64,000 nucleotides of DNA from assembly GCA_005503215.1 (NCBI GenBank), contig SCNS01000003.1:249407-313406 (forward strand). The letters are read 5' to 3'. Source of the DNA: Sphingomonadaceae bacterium 3R27C6 (lineage in GTDB: Bacteria > Pseudomonadota > Alphaproteobacteria > Sphingomonadales > Sphingomonadaceae). Positions 17,127 to 24,568 of the stretch are shown one piece after another; the first letter of the stretch is position 1; the number at the start of each line of letters is the position of its first letter. The position numbers were made by a program, and so were the translations under genes. Below the pieces are notes generated by a model. The model searched no databases and had not been told where the DNA came from. It saw nothing but the letters and a program-made list of their open reading frames with translations.

Positions 17127-17342
17127 GTGAAGCGCCGCGAGCGAACGCGCCAGCTGATCGAGCTTGGCGGCCTCGTCACCAAGGCTGATCTCGTCGAGCT
17201 GACCGATGACGATCGCGCGGTCCTGCTCGGCCTGCTCGTCGAGGCGGCGGCAACGCTACGCAGCGAAGCTCGCGAGCAGCAATTGTTGCTCTGGCGACGG
17301 CGCGGGCAACGCGCGTTCGATGCAGCAGCGACCGACCTGTAA
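17127..17342 (+). CDS. traD: TraD-like conjugal transfer protein
   Basis: A GTG start at 17127 gives 71 residues, the same length as TraD of Agrobacterium Ti plasmids, with the family core RTRQLIELGGLVTKADLVEL and LLLWRRRGQRAFD. The frame is open farther upstream but lies inside traC. It follows traC by 16 bp. Ti plasmids continue with traG (the coupling protein), which is missing here. Confidence 0.75.
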   Translation: MKRRERTRQLIELGGLVTKADLVELTDDDRAVLLGLLVEAAATLRSEAREQQLLLWRRRGQRAFDAAATDL

Positions 17343-17386
17343 GTCTCCCTTACTGGAGATTTACCTTCGGCTGTCATGATCCGGGC

Positions 17387-17725
17387 ATGGCACGGCAATC
17401 GCAGCAGCATAATCGGAGACGCCGGCCGAAGAATTCGGCCGTCAATTTTCTCGTCGGCGCAGGGGTGGTCGGCGCGGTCGTCGGCCTAGGCTCCGCCGCG
17501 ACCACGCCCGAAGGACGCGCGCAATTAATGTCGTCGGCGAGGGACGCGGCGGTAGCGACCGGGATGGCTCGTGCGCGTGTACCACAAGAGGGCGACTATT
17601 GGCGACGCTGCGACGACGCGCGCGGAGCTGGCTCGGCACCGATTTATCGGAGCGAGCCGGGCTATCGCGATGGCCTCGATGCAGACAATGACGGGATCGC
17701 GTGCGAGCCCTATCGCGGGCAGTAG
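17387..17725 (+). CDS. Excalibur calcium-binding domain protein
   Basis: The 112-residue protein has a basic N-terminus, one hydrophobic segment (NFLVGAGVVGAVVGLGSA, about 17-38) and a C-terminal excalibur domain: two cysteines framing a DxDxDG calcium loop (CDDARGAG, then DGLDADNDGIACEPY). It is probably anchored in the membrane with the domain in the periplasm. Such domains often accompany nucleases or surface proteins; no nuclease part is present here. Confidence 0.8.
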   Translation: MARQSQQHNRRRRPKNSAVNFLVGAGVVGAVVGLGSAATTPEGRAQLMSSARDAAVATGMARARVPQEGDYWRRCDDARGAGSAPIYRSEPGYRDGLDADNDGIACEPYRGQ

Positions 17726-17731
17726 CGAGCG

Positions 17732-18172
17732 CTATTTCGCTTTGGCGCGGCCGCGCGTTGTGGGCTTACGGCCACCGCCGCGCCCCTTGGTGCCGAGACC
17801 AATCTGCTTCGCAAGTACACGGCGCGTTTCGGCATAGTTGGGCGCGACCATCGGATAATCCTTCGGCAGGTTCCATTTGGCGCGGTAATCTTCGGGCGTC
17901 ATGCCATAATGCGTCATCAAATGGCGGCGCATCATCTTGAGCTTTTTGCCGTCTTCGAGACAGACAATATAATCGGGTTTGATCGACGCGCGGACCGACA
18001 CGGCAGGCTGCTGCGGCTCGGGTTCGGGCTCAGCCTTGGAAGACAGACCGGACAGCGCTTCATGCACTGACCGGATGACAAGCGGGATGTCCGAAATCGC
18101 GACGCTGTTGTTGCTGACGTGGGCGGCGACAATATCGGCAGTCAGCGTGACCAGCGTTTCGGCATCTTCCAT
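17732..18172 (-). CDS. MucR/Ros family transcriptional regulator
   Basis: The 146-residue protein has the MucR helical N-terminus and the core IVCLEDGKKLKMMRRHLMTHYGMTPEDYRAKW, which binds AT-rich DNA. In Ros the zinc is held by Cys-Cys-His-His; here the second Cys position is Asp (CLEDG), as in some Mesorhizobium Ml proteins that use Asp or fold without zinc. It starts MEDAETLVTLTADIV at 18172; an upstream in-frame start is less likely. It may act as an H-NS-like silencer or a regulator of the island. Confidence 0.85.
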   Translation of the reverse strand: MEDAETLVTLTADIVAAHVSNNSVAISDIPLVIRSVHEALSGLSSKAEPEPEPQQPAVSVRASIKPDYIVCLEDGKKLKMMRRHLMTHYGMTPEDYRAKWNLPKDYPMVAPNYAETRRVLAKQIGLGTKGRGGGRKPTTRGRAKAK

Positions 18173-18275
18173 TTGCGTTTTCCTTCGAGGTCTAACCACT
18201 TCGGTTATCCTTTAGCGCCACATTCCCTTTCGGACAAATGACGTAGTTCTCGCAAATGGAATAAATCATGCCGCG

Positions 18276-19211
18276 CTATTCTGGCGGCAGTCGCCCAGCC
18301 GTGCGGCGAAGCTGTTCGAGCCGCTCCGAACAAATGGCATGCACGACCCGCCCGAGTTCTTCGACGCGCGCCCCAAGCCAGCGCAATTCCTCTTCGGTGA
18401 TGCGGTAGTGCTTCGAGTAGCGCGCCTTCACATAGGCTTCCTTGAGCTTCTCGAAGTGCCTGCGATCCGATTTCAGTTCGCGCGGCCAAACATCGACGAG
18501 CCGCATATCAAGGCGTTCTGCCTGGGTACGCAGAAAGCCCAGATTGTGGACATGCGGCGTGTAGAAGGTGCAGACCAGAAGAACGCCGTGATAGAGGCTC
18601 TCCGTGCCCTGATGTAGAAGAAACGCCGCTTTCTTCCAGTCTCGTTCTTCCAAATAGAAGCGGTATCCTTTTAGGAAACTCGCTGCGCCGGGTATCCACT
18701 CATCAAAATACTCCTGCGCCATGTCGAGCGCCTCATCGGGCGTCTTTGGCTTGGGCTTGTGCAATTCCTTGTCATCGAATTCGTAGAGCGCGACACCGTC
18801 CCTCGCGATGTCCATGAAGAAATAGCGGCCATGCGCGAGCCCGTCGTTCACTTCCTGCATGGTGTGGATAATGAGGTTGACGGGCGTGTGGAGCGTCTTG
18901 TCGATCGCCAGCTCGCGGTCCAAACGATCCTCGATCTTGGGCCAAAACTCGACCTTGTCAGTGAGGCGCTTGTCGCTCACAATAATGAGCAGATCGAAGT
19001 CGGAACGATAGCCCTTGGCGGTGTGCGGCTCGTCGACCCAGCCGCCGCGCGCATAGCTACCGTACAGGATGATCTTGTCGATCCGGCCCTTCTTCTTCCA
19101 ACTCATCGTCGCGAGCGCGATGTTGTCGGCAAATTCCTCGAAGATGATCTGCTTCACCCGCTCGAGTTCGCGCTGCTTGTTCGCCGGAAGGTGATCGAGG
19201 TCGGTACGCAT
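18276..19211 (-). CDS. Nucleotidyltransferase-HEPN fusion protein
   Basis: The 311 residues carry an N-terminal minimal nucleotidyltransferase domain (GSYARGGW near residue 51 and SDFDLLIIVS near 70, the GSxxRG and DxD motifs) and a C-terminal HEPN domain (about 165-295, including FLLHQGTESLYHGVLLV and VKARYSKHYRITEEEL). In two-gene MntA-HepT toxin-antitoxin pairs the nucleotidyltransferase AMPylates the HEPN RNase; here both are on one chain. The spacing RYSKH differs from the classic Rx4-6H RNase motif, so toxicity is uncertain. Confidence 0.75.
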   Translation of the reverse strand: MRTDLDHLPANKQRELERVKQIIFEEFADNIALATMSWKKKGRIDKIILYGSYARGGWVDEPHTAKGYRSDFDLLIIVSDKRLTDKVEFWPKIEDRLDRELAIDKTLHTPVNLIIHTMQEVNDGLAHGRYFFMDIARDGVALYEFDDKELHKPKPKTPDEALDMAQEYFDEWIPGAASFLKGYRFYLEERDWKKAAFLLHQGTESLYHGVLLVCTFYTPHVHNLGFLRTQAERLDMRLVDVWPRELKSDRRHFEKLKEAYVKARYSKHYRITEEELRWLGARVEELGRVVHAICSERLEQLRRTAGRLPPE

Positions 19212-19271
19212 TCATTTCACCCTGTGATCGCGCGGGCCGGATGGCAAGCGCCATCCGGCCCGCGCGGCTTC

Positions 19272-19520
19272 CTAAAGCCGGAATCGCCACCACCATGGAT
19301 CCTTTTCGTCCATGGCGGTCATGAGGACGCGAAGCGCGCCCGCAAAATGCCATTCGACGTCGGTAACCGTGATGCCGAACCGCTTCGCGATTTCGGAATA
19401 GCTCATTTCCTCGACGCGGATGGCGAGGAAGACCTTGCGGTCCATCTCCTCCATCCGGTCAACGGCGCGCTCGGCGCGCCAGAGTTGCAGCCGTTCCTCG
19501 CGGGACATGCGCGCGCTCAT
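19272..19520 (-). CDS. Sigma-70 region 4-like HTH protein
   Basis: The 82-residue protein starts MSARMSREERLQLWRAERAV and contains a sigma region 4 helix-turn-helix, LAIRVEEMSYSEIAKRFGITVTDVEWHFAGALRVL. There is no region 2, so it cannot be a full sigma factor and may be an anti- or co-regulator. The start is chosen because ATGA overlaps the ardC stop by 4 bp, showing translational coupling with the gene before it. Confidence 0.7.
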   Translation of the reverse strand: MSARMSREERLQLWRAERAVDRMEEMDRKVFLAIRVEEMSYSEIAKRFGITVTDVEWHFAGALRVLMTAMDEKDPWWWRFRL

Positions 19521-20410
19521 TTCTGCGATCCCGCGAAGGTGAGCAGATAATCGCTCGCCTTGCTCGCCGCACTCGCGGCACGGAAGATCGCCTTTTCGTC
19601 GTCCCGGAGCACCGACAGCCAAGAACCGATATAGTCCGCATGCCGGACGGTCGGCGCAATGCCGAGCGAGGCGCAGGTGAAAGCCGCCGCCATCTCGGCG
19701 ACAAGCTCTTCCTTGGCGTAGGCCTCCGACCCGAACCCGCCTTTCTGGTCGCGATCCAAACGGCTGCCATGGCCCGTCCAGTGACCAAGCTCATGAAGCG
19801 CGGTGCGGTACCAGTTCACCGGTTCGTGGAACGCGGCCTGCGGCGGCACCTGCACAAAGTCGTGGCTCGGGCTGTAAAAAGCCTCGCCGCCGCCGATCTG
19901 GAAGCGCGCCCCGCTTGCGGCGATCAGCCCATCGGCCTCGACAATCGCCAGCACCAAATCGGGGCTGACCAAGGGGGCGATGAAATCGTCGGGCAGTCCC
20001 TCGCACTGGTCGACATTGAACATGACAAAGCGCTTGAGGAACGCGACCTGCCGCGCCTCGCGATCCTCGCCGCGCGCGGCCTCGGCTTCGGCCTTGGGCG
20101 TGAACCGGTCGGCGTAGCAAATGACCGTGCCCTTCTCGCCGCGCCGGACATTGCCGCCCGCCGCGTCGGTCTGCCGGTACGTGAGCCAGCGCTGCGAGGC
20201 ATAGCCTCTCGCAATACCTTCGGCCCACAGAATCAAAATATTGATGCCGGAATAGCGCCGAGCAGTTCCCGCGTTCTGGGGCATCGTGCATCCGCACGCC
20301 GCGCTGTCCCACGGCTGCACCCAAGGCAGCCGTCCTTCCTCCAGCTCGGCGATGATCCGGTTGGTGACCTCCGAATAGAGGCTCGCCCTCTCGATTCGTT
20401 CTTTGCGCAT
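19517..20410 (-). CDS. ardC: ArdC-like antirestriction protein (ssDNA-binding, zincin domain)
   Basis: The 297-residue protein has the ArdC N-terminal ssDNA-binding domain (VTNRIIAELEEGRLPWVQPW, then YSGINILILW) and a C-terminal zincin metallopeptidase domain with HELGHWTGH and a downstream Glu in YAKEELVAEMAAAF. ArdC proteins bind the incoming single strand and protect it from restriction during conjugation, which suits the relaxase on the same element. The start at 20410 follows the candidate structured leader at 20496-20562. Confidence 0.9.
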   Translation of the reverse strand: MRKERIERASLYSEVTNRIIAELEEGRLPWVQPWDSAACGCTMPQNAGTARRYSGINILILWAEGIARGYASQRWLTYRQTDAAGGNVRRGEKGTVICYADRFTPKAEAEAARGEDREARQVAFLKRFVMFNVDQCEGLPDDFIAPLVSPDLVLAIVEADGLIAASGARFQIGGGEAFYSPSHDFVQVPPQAAFHEPVNWYRTALHELGHWTGHGSRLDRDQKGGFGSEAYAKEELVAEMAAAFTCASLGIAPTVRHADYIGSWLSVLRDDEKAIFRAASAASKASDYLLTFAGSQK

Positions 20411-20495
20411 ATCCTTTCTCCTTCCAGCCACCGCACCCCGGCCCGGAAGGGGGCGGAGAAGGGCGGCAGGAGGGAGCCGGCAGACCCGCATCATC

Positions 20496-20562
20496 GGCCG
20501 GGCTGCATCCGGAGGACCGGAACGAAGTGGCGGACCCGCGGAACGCGGGTTGCGGCCCGGCC
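20496..20562 (-). ncRNA. Structured 5' leader of ardC (copy 1 of a repeated element)
   Basis: GGCCGGGC (20496-20503) pairs perfectly with GCCCGGCC (20555-20562). Inside lie a hairpin TCCGG-AGGA-CCGGA (20508-20521) and a hairpin ACCCGCG-GAA-CGCGGGT (20534-20550). Overlapping these is the conserved core CCGGAACGAAGTGGCGGA (20517-20534), and TTGCG follows the second hairpin. The same core and the TTGCG flank occur in the leaders at 21624-21782 and 24146-24238, with a different second stem each time. It begins 86 bp upstream of the ardC start. It may belong to the radC RNA motif class, known upstream of antirestriction and DNA-processing genes on mobile elements, but I cannot test this here. Confidence 0.55.
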
Positions 20563-20884
20563 GGGCGGGGCTAAGGCGAGTGACGCCCGCCTCCGCCCCC
20601 GCAGCGCCGGGGATATCTCACGCCGCCGCGACGCGGCGACCGCATGCCCGCCAGCGGCGCCTTCCCAATGCGACTCGGGTAACGCCGCGCCGTGATCGGC
20701 GCGTCATTTCAGGACGCGGCCGTCGCGGACGGCCTCATTCTCCGAGTTCGACACGCAGGGCGAGACGCAGTGAGAAAAATATCTGCGCTTACGCCATCAG
20801 CCGCCACAGACACCCAGGGACGCCGGCGGATGCCGGCGACCCTACGCCAGCGTGCGACACGATAAATGTCGCTTTTCTGCGGTG

Positions 20885-20930
20885 TTGACTTAGGGCGCGA
20901 CGTTCCCCTTCTATCATCTCACGTCGACGT
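20885..20930 (+). promoter_or_regulatory. Candidate alpA promoter with palindromic operator
   Basis: TTGACT (20885-20890) and TTCTAT (20909-20914) with 18 bp between fit a sigma-70 promoter. A perfect 10-bp palindrome ACGTCGACGT (20921-20930) lies at the expected transcription start and could be an operator. GGAG lies shortly before the alpA ATG at 20961. Confidence 0.4.
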
Positions 20931-20960
20931 ATGATCCCCCAACATATGGAGTAACAGAGC

Positions 20961-21194
20961 ATGGCATATCAGTCTCCCTTACGCATGATGCGCCTTGATG
21001 AAGTCCTGGCCCTCACCGGTCTCAGCCGCGCGACCCTCTACCGCAAGATCGCGTCCGGTACCTTTCCGACGCAGCACAAGCTCGCGGAGCGGTGCTGCGG
21101 CTGGCGCGCCGGCGACGTCGACATCTGGCTCCGCAATCCGGTCACCTTCACCCTCGCCGACCTCAAGCGCGACGAAGATCGCGACGCCGCCTGA
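20961..21194 (+). CDS. alpA: AlpA family DNA-binding protein
   Basis: The 77 residues match AlpA/excisionase-like small regulators: MMRLDEVLALTGLSRATLYRKIASGTFPTQHKL forms the helix-turn-helix and wing, followed by WRAGDVDIWLRNP. In phage P4 and many islands AlpA promotes integrase expression and excision. It is the only plus-strand gene between ardC and the integrase and has its own promoter candidate. Confidence 0.85.
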   Translation: MAYQSPLRMMRLDEVLALTGLSRATLYRKIASGTFPTQHKLAERCCGWRAGDVDIWLRNPVTFTLADLKRDEDRDAA

Positions 21195-21246
21195 AACGCA
21201 CGGCAAAGCCCCGCGCCGCATCTGCGGCGCGGGGTGGAAGCCCGCC

Positions 21247-21570
21247 TCAGTCGGCGGGGTTCCAGATGAGGGCGTAGCCGTCCTCGCCATCCTGCCCGGC
21301 AGCGCGGCCCAGGTTGGCGTAGAGTCGGCGCGGTCCGAACTCGGGAGCGGCGAGGCTCAGCGACACATAAGGTTCGCCCGACACCTGTCCGACGCGGATC
21401 CAGCCGGCACCGATCTCGACGCCTTCGGAATAAACCCGGTAGTCGGGCTGGACGTCGCCGCTCTTCGAGCGGTTGGTCCGGATTTCGATCGCCGCGCGGA
21501 TCGAGAGGGTTTTCAGTTGGCCCACGAAGCCCTGTTCGATGGTGCCGTTCACAAAGCCGATTGCTGCCAT
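21247..21570 (-). CDS. DUF736 family protein
   Basis: The 107-residue protein starts MAAIGFVNGTIEQGFVGQLKTLSIRA and ends with EDGYALIWNPAD. It shows the DUF736 pattern of a small beta-rich protein with PDYRVYSEGVEIGAGW and ISLSLAAPEFGP-like stretches. These proteins are almost always found on alphaproteobacterial plasmids and islands near ardC and parB-like genes. The function is unknown. The start at 21570 lies 54 bp downstream of a structured leader. Confidence 0.88.
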   Translation of the reverse strand: MAAIGFVNGTIEQGFVGQLKTLSIRAAIEIRTNRSKSGDVQPDYRVYSEGVEIGAGWIRVGQVSGEPYVSLSLAAPEFGPRRLYANLGRAAGQDGEDGYALIWNPAD

Positions 21571-21623
21571 TGGTCGTCTCCTTAGATTACCGCGGGACCA
21601 TCCCTGCGGCATGGGCGGACCAA

Positions 21624-21782
21624 GGACCGGCGCATGAGGTGACCCGCGAACCTGCAAGGGCCGCAGCGAAGCGGAGGAGTGCGGCGGCGCAATTATTTGA
21701 AGCGAAGCGGCCGCGAGGAGACTGCGCAGCAGTCGGGGAAATAATCGCGCCGCCGCACTTTTGCGGGGCGCCGCGCCGGTCC
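21624..21782 (-). ncRNA. Structured 5' leader of the DUF736 gene (copy 2 of a repeated element)
   Basis: An outer 10-bp stem pairs GGACCGGCGC (21624-21633) with GCGCCGGTCC (21773-21782). The core CCGCAGCGAAGCGGAGGA is at 21661-21678. The second hairpin is much longer than in the other copies: 21679-21698 pairs with 21739-21758 at 19 of 20 positions. Its 40-nt loop contains a nested GACTGC-GCA-GCAGTC stem. TTGCG follows at 21761-21765, as in the other two copies. The changed but still paired stems point to a selected structure. Confidence 0.55.
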
Positions 21783-22221
21783 AGGTCAAATCGCCCGTCG
21801 CCGGGGATGGTTCTGCAGGTCTTGTGGAGCGAGCCAGTGCTATCGACCGGAACGATCAAACCTTGCAATCAGAGTGGGAAAAGCGATTTTATGGCGCTTT
21901 CGCTCGCGGTCGTAATGGCGAAGGAAATAATGCACCGGCGGTTCACGGGGCCCATCCTCCGCTTCCGCAGGCAAGAAAATCATGCTGGAGGCATACGATT
22001 TGGCGTTTTCGTACAATTCAGGCGCTATTACCGAAATTATCGGGCTCGCCAACTTCCGTCCGGGCTTGACGACTAGCGACCCCGGCAAGTCAGGATGGTG
22101 GGGCGAAGGATGCAGCATCCTCGTATGGGCGGCGCGAAGGCAACTTCGCGTCGCCTCTTTCTTTTGGCCGAGCCGCGCGTCGGCGCCGCTTGCGGCGGCG
22201 GCGCGCTCAAAGCATGAACGC

Positions 22222-22294
22222 CGCGCCGGCCAACCAGGCCGGCGCGTCAATTTGCGCCCGCAGAAAATGTGGCGGGCGACCGAAGCCGCCCGCC
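22222..22294 (-). terminator. Hairpins downstream of parB
   Basis: Two strong hairpins follow the parB stop: GGCGGGC/GCCCGCC (22271-22294), directly after the gene, and the perfect 10-bp CGCGCCGGCC-AACCA-GGCCGGCGCG (22222-22246). Neither has a clear U-tract, so termination may be Rho-dependent or they may mainly stabilise the 3' end. Confidence 0.45.
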
Positions 22295-22300
22295 GTCATT

Positions 22301-24076
22301 TCATGCTGCCAACGGCTGTGCGTCTTCCGCATCGGGTTCGGGCGCTGCCGGAGCCGCAAGCTCGTGCGCGACCCGCCGCGCCGATTTGACGCTGCCAACC
22401 CCGCCCCGCGTCGTGTAGGCCGAAGGCGGGAATGCCATCCACTGCGGCACCCACGGCTCGGCCTTGGCCCGACCGTTGGCCCCTTCAAGGCAATCGGCGA
22501 CAATGGCCTTCAGCGCCTTCCCCTTTTCTCCGGCGTTCGCTGCGGCAACCTCCGGTCCCGCCACCTCGCCGACGATGGCGAGCAACACTTCGCGGTCGCG
22601 AAGCTGGTCGAAGAAGGCCGCATCCGCCGACCAGTGCTGACGCATGTCGGTGCCGAGATGGAGCCCGATCACCTCGACGGCCTCGCTTCCCGCCTGCAAC
22701 GTCTCGCCCATGACGATCGCCACGATCTCCAGCACCACCGGATCGGGGAGTTCGAGCAGCCGCGCGAACAACGGGGCAAAAGGGGGACGGTTCAGCGGCC
22801 TTCCCGTGACGGTCGGCGCTTCCTCGTCGAAGCCGAGTACGCCAAGCACCGCGCGGCGCCTGAGATCGAATGCCGTCTCGGCGGAACAGGTTTCGACGCT
22901 CTCGGCAATATCCTCTTTCGGCGCGCGCTGGCTCTCGACATCGACGCGCCACAAGTCCGCACCCGCGACCACATGCGCGAGCATCGCCCGCAGCGCGACG
23001 CCGCCATGCCCTGCAAGATCGGCGCGCACCGCCGCATGGCGATGAAGGTCGATATAGGCATTGAGCGGACCCGACACTTCTGGACGAACAGGCTTGGCCA
23101 TGACGGCATCGCCGTCCTCGCTCCCGCTGCCGCCGGAAAGCCGTTTCGCTTCCTTGGTGGTGACGAAGCCTTCGTGGAAGCTCACCTCGCCGCTCTCGCG
23201 AACCTCGACATAGATGCGGCCGCCCTTGCGCTTGCCCGCATGGGCATAATCCCACGACCGGAACCAGTCGCCGCGCGCCATGATGACGACATCGGACCAT
23301 CCCGCTGCGAGATAGTCCGCCTTGCGCGCCTCGATGGCCGCCATCTGCGCCGACCAGAAAGCATCGGCGTCGGCAAAGAAGCTGTCTTCGCCAAACAGGT
23401 CGGACACGACAGCGAGCTTCGCATTTTCGGCATCGAACAGGGCATGCTTGACCGCGATAGCCGTACCGCCGAACAGCCACGCCTTGAGCTGATGGCCGGT
23501 CGGGCAATAAGCCCCTTCATCATCGAACAGCGCCAGCCATGCCTTCTGCTGGCTTTTCGATGCGAGGGTCAGGTGACGCACCGTGCCCGCATCGATCTCG
23601 CCACCGCGATAGAGGGTGCGGATGCGGGGGAGCAGATTGCCGAGCGCGAGAATGCGCCTCACCGCGCGCGGCTCGAACCCGAAGCTGTCGGCGACATCCT
23701 CGACGCTGCGCCCAGCCTTCACGAGCGCGACGAACGCTTCCCACTGGCTGACTTCGTCGGGTTGCACCCGCGCGAGATTTTCGAGCATCGACGCTTCGAG
23801 CGCATCGGCATCATCGCCCTCGTTGAGAATGGCGCAGGGAATGGGCCGTACCGCCCCGCCCTCGCGCGCCACGGCGCCCACGGCGGTAAAACGCCGACGT
23901 CCCGCGACGATCTCGTAATGGCCCTCCGAGCAGTTCGGGCGAACGAGCAGCGGAACCAGCACCCCGCGCGCGCGGATGCTCGGCATAAGGTCTGCAACAT
24001 CGGGGTCTTTCCCCTTCCCGCGCATATTGGCGGCTGCGATGGACAGGTTGCCCAGTTCAATGAAATCCAACTTCAT
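22301..24076 (-). CDS. ParB/RepB/Spo0J-like protein (large, island-type)
   Basis: The 591-residue protein starts MKLDFIELGNLSIAAANMRG. It has a ParB N-terminal domain (about 1-110, IRARGVLVPLLVRP, YEIVAGRRRFTA and ENLARVQPDEVSQW) and a KorB-like HTH (VEDVADSFGFEPRAVRRILALGNLLPRI). The long C-terminal part of about 400 residues has no clear domain, and the chain is about twice the length of chromosomal ParB. No ParA partner is nearby, so it may act as a regulator or in maintaining the excised element rather than in classical segregation. A structured leader ends 70 bp upstream of the start. Confidence 0.85.
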   Translation of the reverse strand: MKLDFIELGNLSIAAANMRGKGKDPDVADLMPSIRARGVLVPLLVRPNCSEGHYEIVAGRRRFTAVGAVAREGGAVRPIPCAILNEGDDADALEASMLENLARVQPDEVSQWEAFVALVKAGRSVEDVADSFGFEPRAVRRILALGNLLPRIRTLYRGGEIDAGTVRHLTLASKSQQKAWLALFDDEGAYCPTGHQLKAWLFGGTAIAVKHALFDAENAKLAVVSDLFGEDSFFADADAFWSAQMAAIEARKADYLAAGWSDVVIMARGDWFRSWDYAHAGKRKGGRIYVEVRESGEVSFHEGFVTTKEAKRLSGGSGSEDGDAVMAKPVRPEVSGPLNAYIDLHRHAAVRADLAGHGGVALRAMLAHVVAGADLWRVDVESQRAPKEDIAESVETCSAETAFDLRRRAVLGVLGFDEEAPTVTGRPLNRPPFAPLFARLLELPDPVVLEIVAIVMGETLQAGSEAVEVIGLHLGTDMRQHWSADAAFFDQLRDREVLLAIVGEVAGPEVAAANAGEKGKALKAIVADCLEGANGRAKAEPWVPQWMAFPPSAYTTRGGVGSVKSARRVAHELAAPAAPEPDAEDAQPLAA

Positions 24077-24568
24077 GACGTTCTTCCTTCTCTCTTCAAC
24101 CACACCCGGCCCCGGACGGCGGGGCGGGCGGCGAGAAAAGGCGACGGGACCGCGCCAAAGGACGGCGCGCACCCGCAGGGCCGCAACAAGGTGGAGGAGC
24201 CGGGCAACGCCCGGCTTGCGCACCGGCCGAGCGGTCCCATAGCCTTGCGCCGACTGCCACGCTGTCCAAGGCCGGCAAACTCGGCAACGCCGCCGTGCGG
24301 ACAGCGCGGAGTCACCATCGGACAACAGACGCGCCCTTGGCGAAGCCGCAGGCGGGGCGGCGTGCGTGCGCAGATGTGCTTAGCCGCCGCCCCGCCAAGA
24401 TCAGCGAGCCAAGAGCGCAGCGCGGCGACCCAAGCAAACGCGCGACCTCTGGCGGCAGCCTGCCGCCGCCAGTGTGCGCTCAATAGAGGCCGCGCTCAAT
24501 TTAAGCTCGGCTTCAAAGTTCCTATTGCAATGTTGCGAAGAAAATCGGCGTGGGCGCTGCCGGTTACA
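24077..24568. other. Intergenic region upstream of parB (492 bp)
   Basis: After the leader at 24146-24238 come further stems: GCTGTCC/GGACAGC (24261-24267 with 24299-24305) and GGCGGGGCGGC/GCCGCCCCGCC (24351-24361 with 24386-24396). The latter is enclosed by CTTGGC (24336-24341) and GCCAAG (24408-24413). Two copies of GCGCTCAAT (24476-24484 and 24492-24500) may be regulator sites. I find no gene. Confidence 0.5.
24146..24238 (-). ncRNA. Structured 5' leader of parB (copy 3 of a repeated element)
   Basis: An outer stem pairs GGGACCG (24146-24152) with CGGTCCC (24232-24238). A first hairpin is GCGCC-AAAGGAC-GGCGC (24152-24168). The core CCGCAACAAGGTGGAGGA is at 24181-24198, followed by a perfect hairpin GCCGGGC-AAC-GCCCGGC (24199-24215) and TTGCG. 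Core and layout match the ardC and DUF736 leaders (13 of 18 core bases identical in all three), while the stems differ in sequence but stay paired. In the mRNA sense the core reads CCUCC-rich, so it could contact a ribosome-binding site or 16S rRNA. Confidence 0.55.

Larger units (their letters stand above)
20411..20960. other. Intergenic region between ardC and alpA (550 bp)
   Basis: The part next to ardC is very GC-rich and contains the structured leader listed separately. The part next to alpA holds a candidate promoter. I see no convincing reading frame on either strand; the small frames lack family motifs. Confidence 0.6.
21571..22300. other. Intergenic region upstream of the DUF736 gene (730 bp)
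   Basis: Bases 21624-21782 form the structured leader. Bases 21783-22200 are lower in GC and carry no recognisable protein family on either strand; a minus-strand frame at 21840-22250 is open for about 136 codons but shows no family motif or ribosome-binding site. Bases 22222-22294 hold two strong hairpins downstream of parB. Confidence 0.55.

Noticed and set aside
21840..22250. 136-codon minus-strand frame upstream of the DUF736 gene
   Set aside because: No family motif and no ribosome site; it overlaps the hairpin region downstream of parB. Not supported enough to list as a gene.
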